A DNA stretch of 64,000 bases from Schauerella fraxinea (GTDB lineage: Bacteria; Pseudomonadota; Gammaproteobacteria; Burkholderiales; Burkholderiaceae_B): the NCBI GenBank assembly GCA_030849965.1, contig JAVDKL010000003.1, positions 1-64,000 of the forward strand, written 5' to 3'. The notes below the pieces were generated by a model. The model was given only the letters and a program-made list of their open reading frames with translations. It was not told the origin of the DNA and ran no database searches. How positions within the stretch are numbered: position 1 is the first letter of the stretch; every line of letters begins with the position of its first letter. Both the position numbers and the translations under genes were made by a program. Shown piece by piece: positions 27,670-37,900 of the stretch.

Positions 27670-28467
27670 TCAATCCCGATAGCTGGGATCGATGCGGTCG
27701 AGTTTGCGCAACAGCGCCGGCCACTCCATCACGCCATAAGGGCGGCGGGTGCTGGGCTGATAGTTGTTCCAGGTTTCTTCGAGCACGGCAGCGGGCACCG
27801 GCATCAATGGGCGTTGTGTCGCCTGCGCCGCCAACTGCGCGCGGCACGCCAGTTCCAGGCGATGCATCCAGTTGAACGCCTCGCCCACGGTGCGGCCCAC
27901 GGTCATCACGCCGTGGTTGCGCAGAATCAGGGCTTCGCCCTGCCCGAGATCCTCGAGCAGGGATGCTTGCTCCTTGGTATCGAGCACCACGCCCTGATAC
28001 GCGTGATAGCCGATCTTCAGAAAGCGCATGGCCGTTTGCGTGAGCGGCAGCAAGCCTTCTTCGAGTGACGACACCGCCATCGACGCCCAGCTGTGCGTGT
28101 GAATCACGCAGTCCACTTCATGACGCGCACGGTGCACTGCGCTGTGAATCACATAGCCCGCCTTGTTGATGCCGTAGTCGAGCGGGCCGTAGTCGGGCTT
28201 GGCGAGAATGTTGCCGTCCAGATCCACTTTGATGAGGCTGGACGCCGTGATTTCCTCGTACATCATGCCGTAGGCATTGATCAGAAACGCGCCGTCTTCG
28301 CCCGGTACGCGGGACGAAATGTGGTTGGCCATCATGTCGGCCATGCCATACATCTCGACCAGGCGATAGCAGGCCGCGAGATCGACGCGCGCCTGCCACT
28401 CCTCGGCCGAACATCGGTCTTTCATTGACGAAATCTGCAACGCGTGCGGCAGGTGAGCGGAAGTCAT
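27670..28467 (-). CDS. Class II aldolase/adducin-family protein
   Basis: Putative zinc-dependent aldolase or decarboxylase of 265 residues. The ATG at 28467 follows AGGAG. Conserved features are DMMANHISSRVPG, the metal ligands in VDCVIHTHSWASMAVSS and the third histidine in LILRNHGVMTVGRTVGEAF. Such proteins cleave or decarboxylate sugar-acid or hydroxy-acid compounds. It sits between two Bug genes and downstream of tcuAB, so it probably acts on a branched hydroxy-acid intermediate; the exact reaction cannot be deduced. The 90 bp after its stop carry loosely repetitive TTCGACTA-like sequence. Confidence 0.9.
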   Translation of the reverse strand: MTSAHLPHALQISSMKDRCSAEEWQARVDLAACYRLVEMYGMADMMANHISSRVPGEDGAFLINAYGMMYEEITASSLIKVDLDGNILAKPDYGPLDYGINKAGYVIHSAVHRARHEVDCVIHTHSWASMAVSSLEEGLLPLTQTAMRFLKIGYHAYQGVVLDTKEQASLLEDLGQGEALILRNHGVMTVGRTVGEAFNWMHRLELACRAQLAAQATQRPLMPVPAAVLEETWNNYQPSTRRPYGVMEWPALLRKLDRIDPSYRD

Positions 28468-28502
28468 GGCGGCTCCTGGTGGCTGGGAAATTGGAGGAAA
28501 GA

Positions 28503-29480
28503 TTACTCGGCGACGATCTTGCGATCGCGCACGATGGCGCCCCACTTGGCGTCTTCCTGCTTCATGAAAGCGGTCAGCTCGGCGCGCGTGGTGGGTTGCG
28601 GCGTGAGACCATGTTTGTTGAGCGCATCCTGCACTTCCGGATCGTTGAGTACCTTCACGATCTCGACGTTCCAGCGATCCAGCACGGCGGCCGGGGTCTT
28701 GCCTGGCGCGACGAACGCATACCAGTTGAGTGCCTCGAATCCCGGATAGCCCGACTCTGCCACCGTGGGGATGTCGGGCATATAGGCCGGGCGCGTGAGG
28801 CCCGTCGTGGCCAGCGGAATCAGCCGGCCCGTGGCGATATGCGGCAAGGCCGTGGGCGGTGCCGAGAAGTAAGACGCGACCCGCTCGCCGAGGTTGTCTT
28901 GTAGGGCCAGCGCACCACCCTTGTAGGGCACATGCACCATCTGGATGCCCGCCTGTTGGGCGAGCAGCTCGCCCGCAAGATGCGACGCCGATCCCACGCC
29001 AGTCGATGCAAAATCGATCGTGCCGGGCTTTTGCTTGGCCAGTGCCACGAATTCGGCCATGGTCTTCACCCCCAAGCCTTTGTGCACGACCAGCACGTTG
29101 GGAAAGTTCACGCCACCCGATACCGGCGCCAGATCCTTGAACGGGTCGTACCCGACTTGCATGATGTGCGGCGCAATCGTGAGCGGACCGATCGATCCCA
29201 ACAGCAGCATCGAGCCGTCGGCCGGCCCGTTGGCCACGTGCTGGTGCGCGATGTTGCCACCGGCACCGGCTTTGTTGTCGATGATGACCTTGGCACCCAC
29301 GTTCTCGCCGAGCTTCTTGGCGATGAGACGCGCTGCGGCATCGGCCGCGCCGCCGGCTGCGAAGCCCACGACCAGCGTTACCGTCTTGGTGGGCGGGAAG
29401 TCCTGGGCGTTGGCGGTACAGGACAGCGCCAACGGAAGCGCCGCCAATAAGGCCGCGCGTAAAACCTGCAATGTGTTCAT
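28503..29480 (-). CDS. Bug/TctC-family periplasmic solute-binding protein (3)
   Basis: Periplasmic binding protein of 325 residues from the ATG at 29480 following AAAGAGG. Signal peptide MNTLQVLRAALLAALPLAL with cleavage near ANAQD. Motifs: VVGFAAGGAADAAARLIAK, VIIDNKAGAGGNIAHQHVA, ADGSMLLLGSIG and VHVPYKGGALALQDNLG. Encoded directly after tcuB, it takes the position held by the citrate/tricarballylate transporter TcuC in Salmonella. That position suggests a tricarboxylate ligand, but this is an inference. The reading frame stays open far upstream through the repeat, but that extension is not coding. Confidence 0.93.
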   Translation of the reverse strand: MNTLQVLRAALLAALPLALSCTANAQDFPPTKTVTLVVGFAAGGAADAAARLIAKKLGENVGAKVIIDNKAGAGGNIAHQHVANGPADGSMLLLGSIGPLTIAPHIMQVGYDPFKDLAPVSGGVNFPNVLVVHKGLGVKTMAEFVALAKQKPGTIDFASTGVGSASHLAGELLAQQAGIQMVHVPYKGGALALQDNLGERVASYFSAPPTALPHIATGRLIPLATTGLTRPAYMPDIPTVAESGYPGFEALNWYAFVAPGKTPAAVLDRWNVEIVKVLNDPEVQDALNKHGLTPQPTTRAELTAFMKQEDAKWGAIVRDRKIVAE

Positions 29481-29503
29481 CCTCTTTGTCTCCGGTAAAA
29501 CGT

Positions 29504-29599
29504 GTGTTGTTGCTTTTGTTGTTGTCGCTTTTGCTGTCGCTTTTGCTGTCGTTTTTATTGTTGTTGTCGTTGTCGTTGTCGTTGTATTTATTGTTTTCT
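29504..29599. repeat. GTTGTC/GCTTTT microsatellite between tcuB and the Bug gene
   Basis: About 95 bp made of GTTGTC, TTTGCTGTCGC and GTTGTTGTT-like units, almost free of A on the plus strand until its end. On the coding (minus) strand it is an A- and C-rich, U-poor stretch that would be unstructured RNA between two genes of the same operon. Reading frames stay open through it. Length variation between strains is likely. Confidence 0.85.
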
Positions 29600-30796
29600 T
29601 TAATCTGCACTCAGTCCGATCGGATTCGGTTGGCGCTTCTCGATCGCGTGGCGCAGCAACGCTGCCGATCGGAAAATGCCATGGCCGAACTTGCCGTAGG
29701 GCAGGGTCGCAAAAAGTGCCATCACCGCGCCCAGATGCAGGCATAGCAAGATCGCCAGGGCCGGTGTGCCGCGGCCCAGCCATAACGCGATGCCACTGGC
29801 GCTGGTTAAAAAGAGCAGCGCAATAAAGCCGAGATCCATGGGTTTTTGCTTGAGGTCGCCATGCATCGGATCGCGCTTGCGATTCAGGTGCCACAGTCCG
29901 GCGGTGCCAATCATCAAGCTGATCCCGCCCACCACGCCCAGCACTTTGGGCAGGCTCGGCAGCTCGTAAGGCGCCACCCAGCCGAAGGCATAGTGATAGA
30001 TCGTGGCCACGCTGGTGGCGGCAAAGCACAACATGAAGCCGTAAAACGTGAGATGGTGAAAGCGGCGGCGCGACTGCGTGAAGGCGTCGTCTTCGTTGTT
30101 GCAGCCCTCGCCATGACCGCCATCGAGGTACTTCAATCGCAGCACCGCATCGGCAGCCTCGGCTGCGGCCGGCGAACTCACCGGTGCGCCGCTGGTAGCG
30201 GGCGTTACGTCGCGCCAGAACCGGCGCACACCCATGGCCAGCGCCAGCGTGGCATAAAGAAACACCGGGCCGAACAAGCCCACCAGCAGGTTGTGCGGAA
30301 AGATTCGATAGAAGTTGCCGCCCGCGGGGCTGCCCGGCGGCACGCCCCACAGCGTGCCGTTCAGCGCGACCGCGATCAGCATGAACAACGCGAGCCCAGC
30401 AGCCAATGCCAGCGAGAGCGTCAGGCCATTGCGCTGATACAGCTTGCCCAGCGCGGGCGGCCACGCATAATCGATATACGTTTGGCCGCGCACCGTGGCC
30501 ATCGCCTGAGGCACATTGACCGCAAACTCATGGGGCGGCGCGTACTGGCACGAGTGCAAACAGGCGCCACAGTTGTGGCACAGATTGGCCAGAAAGTGCA
30601 CGTCGGCTTTGGCGAATTCAAGCCGGCGCGTCATCGCCGGAAACACCGCGCAAAAGCCCTCGCAGTATCGGCAGGAATTGCAGATCTGCATCTGCCGGGC
30701 CACTTCGGTTTCGCCCACGGACATGATCGGGATCACGGTGCGCTTCGCTTCCGCGGTGGACATCGCTTCACGCGTGAGGGCTTCAAGCTGCTGCAT
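29600..30796 (-). CDS. tcuB: Tricarballylate utilisation protein TcuB (Fe-S/heme membrane protein)
   Basis: Membrane electron carrier that reoxidises the flavin of TcuA, 398 residues from the ATG at 30796. That start lies 14 bp inside the end of tcuA and follows GGAACGTT. The N-terminal part carries two [4Fe-4S] motifs, [11 protein letters not shown] and [13 protein letters not shown]. The rest is a multi-helix membrane domain with histidines that could bind heme ([26 protein letters not shown]). Known in Salmonella for the oxidation of tricarballylate to cis-aconitate. Order tcuR-tcuA-tcuB is conserved here. Confidence 0.94.
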   Translation of the reverse strand: MQQLEALTREAMSTAEAKRTVIPIMSVGETEVARQMQICNSCRYCEGFCAVFPAMTRRLEFAKADVHFLANLCHNCGACLHSCQYAPPHEFAVNVPQAMATVRGQTYIDYAWPPALGKLYQRNGLTLSLALAAGLALFMLIAVALNGTLWGVPPGSPAGGNFYRIFPHNLLVGLFGPVFLYATLALAMGVRRFWRDVTPATSGAPVSSPAAAEAADAVLRLKYLDGGHGEGCNNEDDAFTQSRRRFHHLTFYGFMLCFAATSVATIYHYAFGWVAPYELPSLPKVLGVVGGISLMIGTAGLWHLNRKRDPMHGDLKQKPMDLGFIALLFLTSASGIALWLGRGTPALAILLCLHLGAVMALFATLPYGKFGHGIFRSAALLRHAIEKRQPNPIGLSAD

Positions 30797-32213
30797 AACG
30801 TTCCTTGTTTGAGCGACTTGCGGCTGGGGCGGCGAATGCGGCGCGTGCCGCCTGCGTGCCGGCAATGCGGCCGAAAGCCGTGCCGATGCTCATGCCCACG
30901 CCGGCCGTGTAGCCCTTGCCCAATACGTTGCCGGCCATCATTTCGCCAGCCACGAAGAGGTTGGGGCTGGGCCGATCGCTGAAGCGCACGGCGGTGGTGT
31001 CGTCGACTTTCAAACCCAGATAGGTAAACGTAATGCCGGGCTTCAATGGATAGCCGTAGAACGGCGCGGTATCGATGGGGCGTGCCCAGTGCGTTTTGGC
31101 GGGCGTGACACCTTCTGTATGGCAATCGTCCAAGGCGGTGTGATCGAACGTACCCACCTTGCACGCTGCGTTGAAATCGTCGACGGTGCGCATGAACGTG
31201 GCCACGTCCAGGCCGAGCTTCTGCGCCAACTCGGGCAGCGTATTGGCCTGCGTGCCGGGAAACACGGGCGGCATGAACCGACCGATCGCTTTCTGGTCGA
31301 TGATCGAGTACCCGATCTGGCCCGGCTGCATGGCCACCAGCCGGCCCCAGATGGCATAGCGCTTGGGCCAGAAATCCTCGCCTTCGTCGTAAAACCGCTC
31401 AGCTTCGCGATTGACCACCACGCCCAGCGACACACAGTCGATACGCGTGCAGATGCCGCCGTCGTAAAGCGGGGCGCGCGCGTCGATGGCCACCATATGA
31501 CCTTGCGATGGGTCGCCGATCGTGTCGGCACCTGCCGCGATCATGTGTTTGAGCAATACGCCCTGGTTGAACCGCGTGCCGCGAATGAGGAATTCGTCGG
31601 CGGGCCATTCACCGCGCGCGTTCTGGCCCCAGGCCTCGCGCAGCCATTCACGATTGGATTCGAAGCCGCCCGCAGCCAATACGCAGCTGCGCGCCTCGAT
31701 GCGTTCGCCCTGCTCGGTGATGGCTGCCACAAAGCGGTCGCCATCCTGCTCGATCGACGCCACCGGCGTCTCATAGCGGATTTGCACACCTAGGCGCTCG
31801 GCGCTGCGAAAGTAGGCGTTCACCAAGGCTTTGCCGCCGCCCATGAAGAAGGCATTGGTGCGCGCCACGTGCAGCGCGCCGGACAGGGGCGGCTGGAAGT
31901 GCACGCCATGGCTGCGCATCCAGTCGCGGCAATTCGAGGACGCACGAATGACCAGGCGGGCAAGGTGCTCGTCGGTAATCCCTTGCGTGACCTTGAGCAG
32001 ATCCTGCCAATACTCTTCTTCGGGATAGGCGTCGATGAGCACATCTTGCGGGGCATCGTGCATGCAGCGCAGATTGCGGGTGTGCTGCGAGTTGCCGCCG
32101 CGCCATGCCCGCGGCGCCGCTTCGAGCAGCAACACCGAGGCACCGGCTTCGCGCGCCATCAGCGCGGCGCACAGCGCAGCATTGCCGCCGCCGACGACAA
32201 GAACATCGATCAC
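30783..32213 (-). CDS. tcuA: Tricarballylate dehydrogenase TcuA (FAD-dependent)
   Basis: Flavoprotein of 476 residues that oxidises tricarballylate to cis-aconitate. Starts at the GTG at 32213 after AAGGAGAC. The FAD motif is [20 protein letters not shown] at the N-terminus, followed by the family sequence [13 protein letters not shown]. The C-terminal flavin motif is [18 protein letters not shown]. Fumarate-reductase-like flavoprotein fold. The stop overlaps tcuB. A related substrate, such as another tricarboxylate, cannot be excluded because the cluster lacks TcuC. Confidence 0.92.
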   Translation of the reverse strand: MIDVLVVGGGNAALCAALMAREAGASVLLLEAAPRAWRGGNSQHTRNLRCMHDAPQDVLIDAYPEEEYWQDLLKVTQGITDEHLARLVIRASSNCRDWMRSHGVHFQPPLSGALHVARTNAFFMGGGKALVNAYFRSAERLGVQIRYETPVASIEQDGDRFVAAITEQGERIEARSCVLAAGGFESNREWLREAWGQNARGEWPADEFLIRGTRFNQGVLLKHMIAAGADTIGDPSQGHMVAIDARAPLYDGGICTRIDCVSLGVVVNREAERFYDEGEDFWPKRYAIWGRLVAMQPGQIGYSIIDQKAIGRFMPPVFPGTQANTLPELAQKLGLDVATFMRTVDDFNAACKVGTFDHTALDDCHTEGVTPAKTHWARPIDTAPFYGYPLKPGITFTYLGLKVDDTTAVRFSDRPSPNLFVAGEMMAGNVLGKGYTAGVGMSIGTAFGRIAGTQAARAAFAAPAASRSNKERYAAA

Positions 32214-32287
32214 TGAAGTCTCCTTGTTATGGGGAGACTGTAGAAGCTCCCGCCTTCAGCCGAAAGGCGGTATCAGGCAAGAGGTGT

Positions 32288-33217
32288 TCAGCAATCGAGA
32301 AGACTTGCGCCTGCCCAGCCGCCCAAGGCGACCAGGCTGCGCATGGTGTCGGCAATGACGATCCGCGTAGCGAGTGCGGCGGGCGAGAGTTCGTCGTCGG
32401 ACAGGCTCACGAGCAGGTTGCGCCGGCCCGCGTGGGCATCGGCGATCGGGTTGAATCGCAAATCGCTGGCGAGATGGCGGGCGATGCCGGCGCCGGGCTG
32501 AATGGTGGCGCCGAATCCCGCGCGTACGGCATCCATCAGAAGCGCCAGGCCATCGATCTCGGCGACCACATTGGGTTCGATCTGCTCGCGGGCGAAGGTG
32601 GTGTTCAACGTGGCACGCAAGCCATGACCGCCGCTGGGCAGGATCAGCGGCACGTCGGCCAGTTGCAGCAACCGCACGTCGGTATCGGGAACAAAGGGGA
32701 TGTCCGCAGCGGCGGCAGCGATGAGAAAGAGCTTTTCGTCGAGAATGGGTTCGACGCTCAGTTTCTGCGGTGTGCTGGTTTTGAAGATCACGGCAAGATC
32801 GAGCTGCCGCGCCTGCAGCATCGTGGCCAAGTGACCCGAGAGCGACTCCACCATGTGCAGCCGCACGTCGGGATAGCGCTCGCGCATCGCCCGGATCAGC
32901 GGCACGCCCAGCACCGATGCGGTGGTGGGTGCCAACCCCACGCTCACGTGGCCGGACAGCCGCGCTTGCTGTGCCGCACGCACGGCGTCGGCGGCATGGC
33001 GCAAGGTGAGTTGCGCCTGATGCAGGAAAGCCAAGCCGGCGGCGGTTGGTGTGACGCCGGTGGAGGCGCGTTGCAGCAGGCGGGTGCTGAGTTCGCTTTC
33101 AAGCCGGCTGATCTGTTGGCTCAAGGCCGAGGTCACCACCCCAAGCTCGACCGCCGCGCGGCCCATGCTGCGCAATTCACAGACTTTGACGAAGTAACGC
33201 AGCTGACGCAGTTCCAT
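32288..33217 (-). CDS. tcuR: LysR-family regulator TcuR
   Basis: Transcriptional regulator of 309 residues with the N-terminal winged helix-turn-helix MELRQLRYFVKVCELRSMGRAA and TSALSQQISRLE, then an effector-binding domain from about residue 90. It is placed 74 bp upstream of tcuA on the same strand, so it may be the first gene of the operon or have its own promoter. In Salmonella, TcuR controls tcuABC in response to tricarballylate. The name here depends on the neighbouring tcuAB genes. Confidence 0.88.
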   Translation of the reverse strand: MELRQLRYFVKVCELRSMGRAAVELGVVTSALSQQISRLESELSTRLLQRASTGVTPTAAGLAFLHQAQLTLRHAADAVRAAQQARLSGHVSVGLAPTTASVLGVPLIRAMRERYPDVRLHMVESLSGHLATMLQARQLDLAVIFKTSTPQKLSVEPILDEKLFLIAAAAADIPFVPDTDVRLLQLADVPLILPSGGHGLRATLNTTFAREQIEPNVVAEIDGLALLMDAVRAGFGATIQPGAGIARHLASDLRFNPIADAHAGRRNLLVSLSDDELSPAALATRIVIADTMRSLVALGGWAGASLLDC

Positions 33218-33299
33218 GGTGGCTCATCGTGATGATTTGCCATCATGGTAGGGAATTAGGCGCGCAAACACCATGTGCCGCGCGCGTGCGCCATCCGTG

Positions 33300-34373
33300 C
33301 TATTTCCGGCGCGTGGCGCGCAGGGCCAGCCACGTCAGCACGCTGCCCGCGCCGAACAGCCAGATCTCGCGGTGGCTCGCCACCGCCATGGCATGCTTGG
33401 ACGCCGATTTCTTTTCGGGCAATTCCGTGCCCGACGGGACGAACGATGCGCCCAACCGTCCCAGTTTGTCATTGAGTTGCGCACGTTCCTGCGACACGGC
33501 ACGAGGCGTGGCGGCTGCCTTTGCTTTTGCCAGCGACCCATGCTCCGACGCATACACCCAGGTGAACTCGGCACCCAGAAGGAAGATCTGCGCGGCGTAA
33601 TACACCCAGATCAACAGCGCGACCAACGAGCCGGCGGCCGCATACGACGACGTGACCGAGGCTTGCGCCATGTAGAGACCGATCAGATACTTGCCGATCT
33701 CGAACAGCAGGGCGGTGAGCACCGCGCCCACCCACACATCGCGCCACGCCACATGGGCTTGCGGCATGAACTTGTAGATCATGGCGAACAGCAATGTGAG
33801 CACGCCGAACGTGACGACGATGTTGACGATCTGCAGCACTATTTCCCAACCCGGAATGCGGCCGACCGTCCAGGCGCTGATGGCCGTCAGTACCGTGCTC
33901 ACCACCAGCGACACGATCAGCAGAAACGCCAGGCCCAGCACCAGACCGAACGACAGCAACCGCGAGCGCAAGGTATTCCAGAGGCCGCTTTTCTTTTTTG
34001 CTTCGGGCACATGCCAGATGCGGTCAAGTGCACTTTGCAACTCGGCAAACACCGTGGTGGAGCCGACGGCCAGCACCACCACACTGATCGCGGTGGCGAT
34101 GATGCCCTTGGTCGGCTCTGAGGCGCCCTGGATGATGCCTTGCACGGCGGAGGCGCCGTCGGCGCCCACCAAGCCGCGAATCTGGCCGAACAACTCGCCC
34201 TGAACCGCTTCCGCACCCCAGAAGAAACCGGCGATGGCCAGAACGATGATCACCAGCGGCGCCAGGGAGAACACCGTGTAGAACGCGATGGCCGCACCCA
34301 TGCTGGGGGCGTAGTCGTCTATCCAGGCGTTGACGGCCTTTTGGGCAAGCGAGAAGAAGCGTTTGATATTCAT
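33300..34373 (-). CDS. YihY/BrkB-family inner membrane protein
   Basis: Protein of 357 residues with five to six hydrophobic helices. Family motifs: YAPSMGAAIAFYTVFSLAPL near the N-terminus, STTVFAELQSALDRIW, and SLVALLIWVYYAAQIFLLGAEFTWVYA (here as SLVALLIWVYYAAQ and LLGAEFTWVYA). A polar 60-residue tail precedes a last hydrophobic segment (WLFGAGSVLTWLAL). The family was once called ribonuclease BN or serum-resistance BrkB; its true function remains unsettled. Alone between tcuR and the autotransporter gene. Confidence 0.9.
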   Translation of the reverse strand: MNIKRFFSLAQKAVNAWIDDYAPSMGAAIAFYTVFSLAPLVIIVLAIAGFFWGAEAVQGELFGQIRGLVGADGASAVQGIIQGASEPTKGIIATAISVVVLAVGSTTVFAELQSALDRIWHVPEAKKKSGLWNTLRSRLLSFGLVLGLAFLLIVSLVVSTVLTAISAWTVGRIPGWEIVLQIVNIVVTFGVLTLLFAMIYKFMPQAHVAWRDVWVGAVLTALLFEIGKYLIGLYMAQASVTSSYAAAGSLVALLIWVYYAAQIFLLGAEFTWVYASEHGSLAKAKAAATPRAVSQERAQLNDKLGRLGASFVPSGTELPEKKSASKHAMAVASHREIWLFGAGSVLTWLALRATRRK

Positions 34374-34971
34374 GGTGGGTGCAGCGTGGTGTCGTCAAGG
34401 CCGCCTAAGGGCAATTTGCATACCGCGGTGCAATTTTTCGCATCATTGCGGCGGCGGCTCAGGCTTTCCTTTCCATCTATTGCGGCTTAGCGCCAGCTAT
34501 AGCGTGCGCTGCGCACAGCGATAAATTCGTCGGTCGCGATCCCGCGCGCGGCTTCTGCGGAAGATCACCCGCCGCCGGAGATGCCCGTGCGCAACTCGTT
34601 TGTCGCAAATCGGCGACTAACCATCGGCCACGCGTGCCCATACAGCGTCGGTCAAGTTGATGAGTGCAGGGGTGGAGACCTAAGCCCTGTGGTGTAAACC
34701 CTTAGTCGGTCTGCTGCCTCGTGCATCGCTGCAGTTGAAAAAATTGCACGACCGGCGCACCCGGAAATCGAAATCAAGCGGGCGATTTTTACAACCGCGA
34801 AAGCGTTGTGCCCCATCCCTCGAAGGTTATCTCGTCTGTTCGCCCTAGAGCGAATCGGCAATTGGCCCTGTTCAGATTAACGCCAATGATGCAGTCAATC
34901 CCCGCTGCGTCCGAAAGGCGTGCGTCACGCGGCAAAGCGTTGCTAGCCGCTCGTCTTGATCAGGTCCCGTC
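34374..34971. other. 600-bp intergenic region before the autotransporter gene
   Basis: No credible gene on either strand. It should hold the promoters of the leftward YihY gene and the rightward autotransporter. The part 34730-34800 is richer in A and T. I see no clear promoter consensus, phase-variable homopolymer or strong terminator. Confidence 0.4.
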
Positions 34972-37900
34972 ATGAATCAGCTACACAGAGTTCTTTGGAA
35001 TACCGCTCGACAACAATACGTCGTCACGTCGGAGCTGGCGCGTGGCAGAACCAAATCGGCGTCGACCTCGACCGCCGGTGCGGTGGCAAGTCTAAGCACA
35101 ACGTCGGGTGCCGTGCGAACGGGCTTGTCGGCGCTGTCTCGTGCGCTGGTCATCGTCGGATTATGCGCGCCGGGATTAGTCCTGGCGTCGACCTGCGCCA
35201 CGGGCACCGGTACCGAATCCGCCCCAGCGGGTGGCGCCTGCACCATCGGCGACTACGACACGCCGATCAACCAGAATGGCGTGGGCGGTGCAGTCATCAC
35301 CGCCGGCGACAACGTCACGTTGCGCGGCATGGGCAATTACGGCTCGGGCTACAGCGGCAATACCACCGTGCCGGCGAGCAGCCTGACCCCGGTGACGGGA
35401 TCCTTCAATTCGAATGAGCTGTCGATGGGGTCCCAGACCACGGCGGTGTCGCAGCGCAATCCTGCCACCGGCACGAACGTGATCTATCAAACGTTCGATT
35501 CGCGCGCCTTCGTCGATCGCAGCAACGCCGACAAGACCTTCAACCAGTTCAGCGACGTGAACGGCGACCAATACATCAACGCGTCCTTCGGCAAGGTCGA
35601 GGCCAGTGGCGGCACGTTGAACGTGAACCTGGGCAATACGCCCACGGCCGCGCCGTCGAGCAATGCCATCATGATGACGGCCAAGCAGACGTATCTCACG
35701 TCCGCCGACGGTACGGGCAGCGCCAATAGCGCGGTGAACTGGCAATCGCGCAATGCCATCAATCTGGGCATCGATCCCGGTTTGCCCACGCCCGACGTCA
35801 ACGGCAATCTGCTGGTTGAAATCCCCGTCACCACCTACGCCGGCACCGTGGCGTTCAACGGAACGAATTACGCCGTGAACAACGCCAGCCAACTGGCGGC
35901 GTACAACGACGTGCTGGTCGCAGCACTGCAAAATGGTCAGTTGACCTCGCAGCAGGCCTACAACGACGCCTTCAATAGTGCCTTCTCCACCAGGCTTGAA
36001 GCCGTCACGTACAGCACCAACACCACGGCAGGCGACTTCACGCGCATTCCGAATGGCGATCGCTACGCGATCCTGGCTCAAGGTGCACGCGCCTCGGCCA
36101 CGATCGGCACCGGCGCGCAGATCGATATCGAACGCGCCTCGGGTGCCGTGAAGGCGACCAATGGCGCCCTCGTCACCAACAACGGCACGCTGTCGGGCAA
36201 TGTGATCACGCAGGTCGCGCAAATCGAAAGCGGTGCGCGCTTCGTCAACAGCGCATCCGGTGTCGTGTCTTCCGGCTATCTCGCGGGCGACAAGCTCAAC
36301 ACCGCCACGGCCATGCCGTTCTACTACACCGGCTCGGGCGTGATGGCCACGGGTGCGGGCACCACTGTGCAAAACAGCGGCGTCATCAACACGGCCGGCT
36401 TCGGCTATCTGTACAACACGTCGACCGGGCTGGGCTTGGCCAACGGCGCGTCGGGCAATAACAACGGCAACATCAACGTGGGCGTGAACCCGGACTACGT
36501 CACCGACGTGATCGGCGTCAATGTCAGCGGCGGCAGTTCGTTCGTCAACGCGGCCGACGGCACGATCTACATCGGCCGCGCAGCGCAATACTCGCTGTCG
36601 GATCCGAGCGTCGAGGTCAGCACGTTCGCGCCGACCTATGGCGTGCGCATCATGGACACGGGCGATTCGGCGATCAACGCAGGTCAGATCACCATCGGCT
36701 CGAAAACGCAGAATGCCGTCGCCATGTACTCCACGGCGCCACAACAGTCGCTGCTGCTCAATAGCGGCACGATCGACATCAATGGCGCCGCGGGCGGCAC
36801 GCCGTTGGCCAACATCGGCATTCTGGCCGACGACAACGGCGCGGCCGGCACGGGCGCGATCGCCCGCAATGCCGGCACGATCAATGTCAACGGCGTCAAT
36901 GGCGTGGGCATCAAGGTCAACGCCAACCCGAACGCACAAGCCAACGCCGAATCGACGGGCACGATCAACGTCAACGGCACTGCCGATCCGGCGAGCGGCA
37001 CGCGCAACTTCGGCGTGTGGGTCGATGGTGCGGGTGCGGTGGCCAACATCAGCGGTGGCTTGAACCTCGTGGGCACGGGCGCCATCGGCGCGTTTGCACA
37101 AGACGGCGGCACGATCAATATCGCCAATGGTGCCGAGCCGAAGTTCCTGTCGAGCTCGGATCAGATCGGCGCGTACGCGTCGGGCGCGGGATCGACCATC
37201 AATGTGGCGGCGAATGCGCTGGACGTGAGTACGGCACGCTCGACGATGTTCCGCGTGGCCGATGGCGCCACCTTCAACGGTGCAGCATCGAGCCTGAACG
37301 TTTCGGGTGAAGATGCCCGTGGTGTGGTGGGTACGGGCTTGGGCACCACGGTGTCGACCGGTGCCTCGGCCTACACCGTGACGGGTGCGACGGGCGCCAA
37401 CGGCGGGCCGGTGGCGATCGCCATCGAAGGCGGCGCCAACGGCACGATCGAAGCGGCGTCCAGCGTGCGGTTGAACAGCACCGGGGCGATTGCCGGCATC
37501 GTCGACGGCCAGGCGTTCGACATCACCGGCGCGGCTGCGGGCACGCCGTTGTCGACCACGTTGACCAACAACGCCGTGATTCAGTCGTCCACACCCGGTA
37601 CCACAGGCTTCATCGCGCGCAATCGCGGCACGCTGGTCAACAACAATACCGTTGCGCTCACCGGCCCCGGCTCGACCGGCGTGATCGTGGGCTCGGAAGG
37701 CACCGTGCGCAACACCGGCACGATATCGGTGGCCAACGGCAACGGCGCGCTGGTGCAGGGCGCGCGTGCAAACCTGATCAACGATGGCACGATCCAGGCG
37801 GCCGACGGCATTGCCGCGGTGCATCTGACGGGCCCCGGCGCGTCGGTGGCGTTCTCGGGCGCAGGCTTGATCGATGCCGGCGGCACGGCCGACGGCATCC

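Noticed and set aside
27670-30464. Minus-strand fusions of the aldolase or Bug proteins with upstream sequence (646 and 653 codons)
   Set aside because: Caused by frames staying open through the microsatellite and neighbouring genes. True starts with ribosome sites lie at 28467 and 29480.
35176-37824. 882-codon minus-strand open frame opposite the autotransporter
   Set aside because: Antisense shadow of a G/A/N/T-rich repetitive passenger. The plus frame has the ESPR and barrel signatures.
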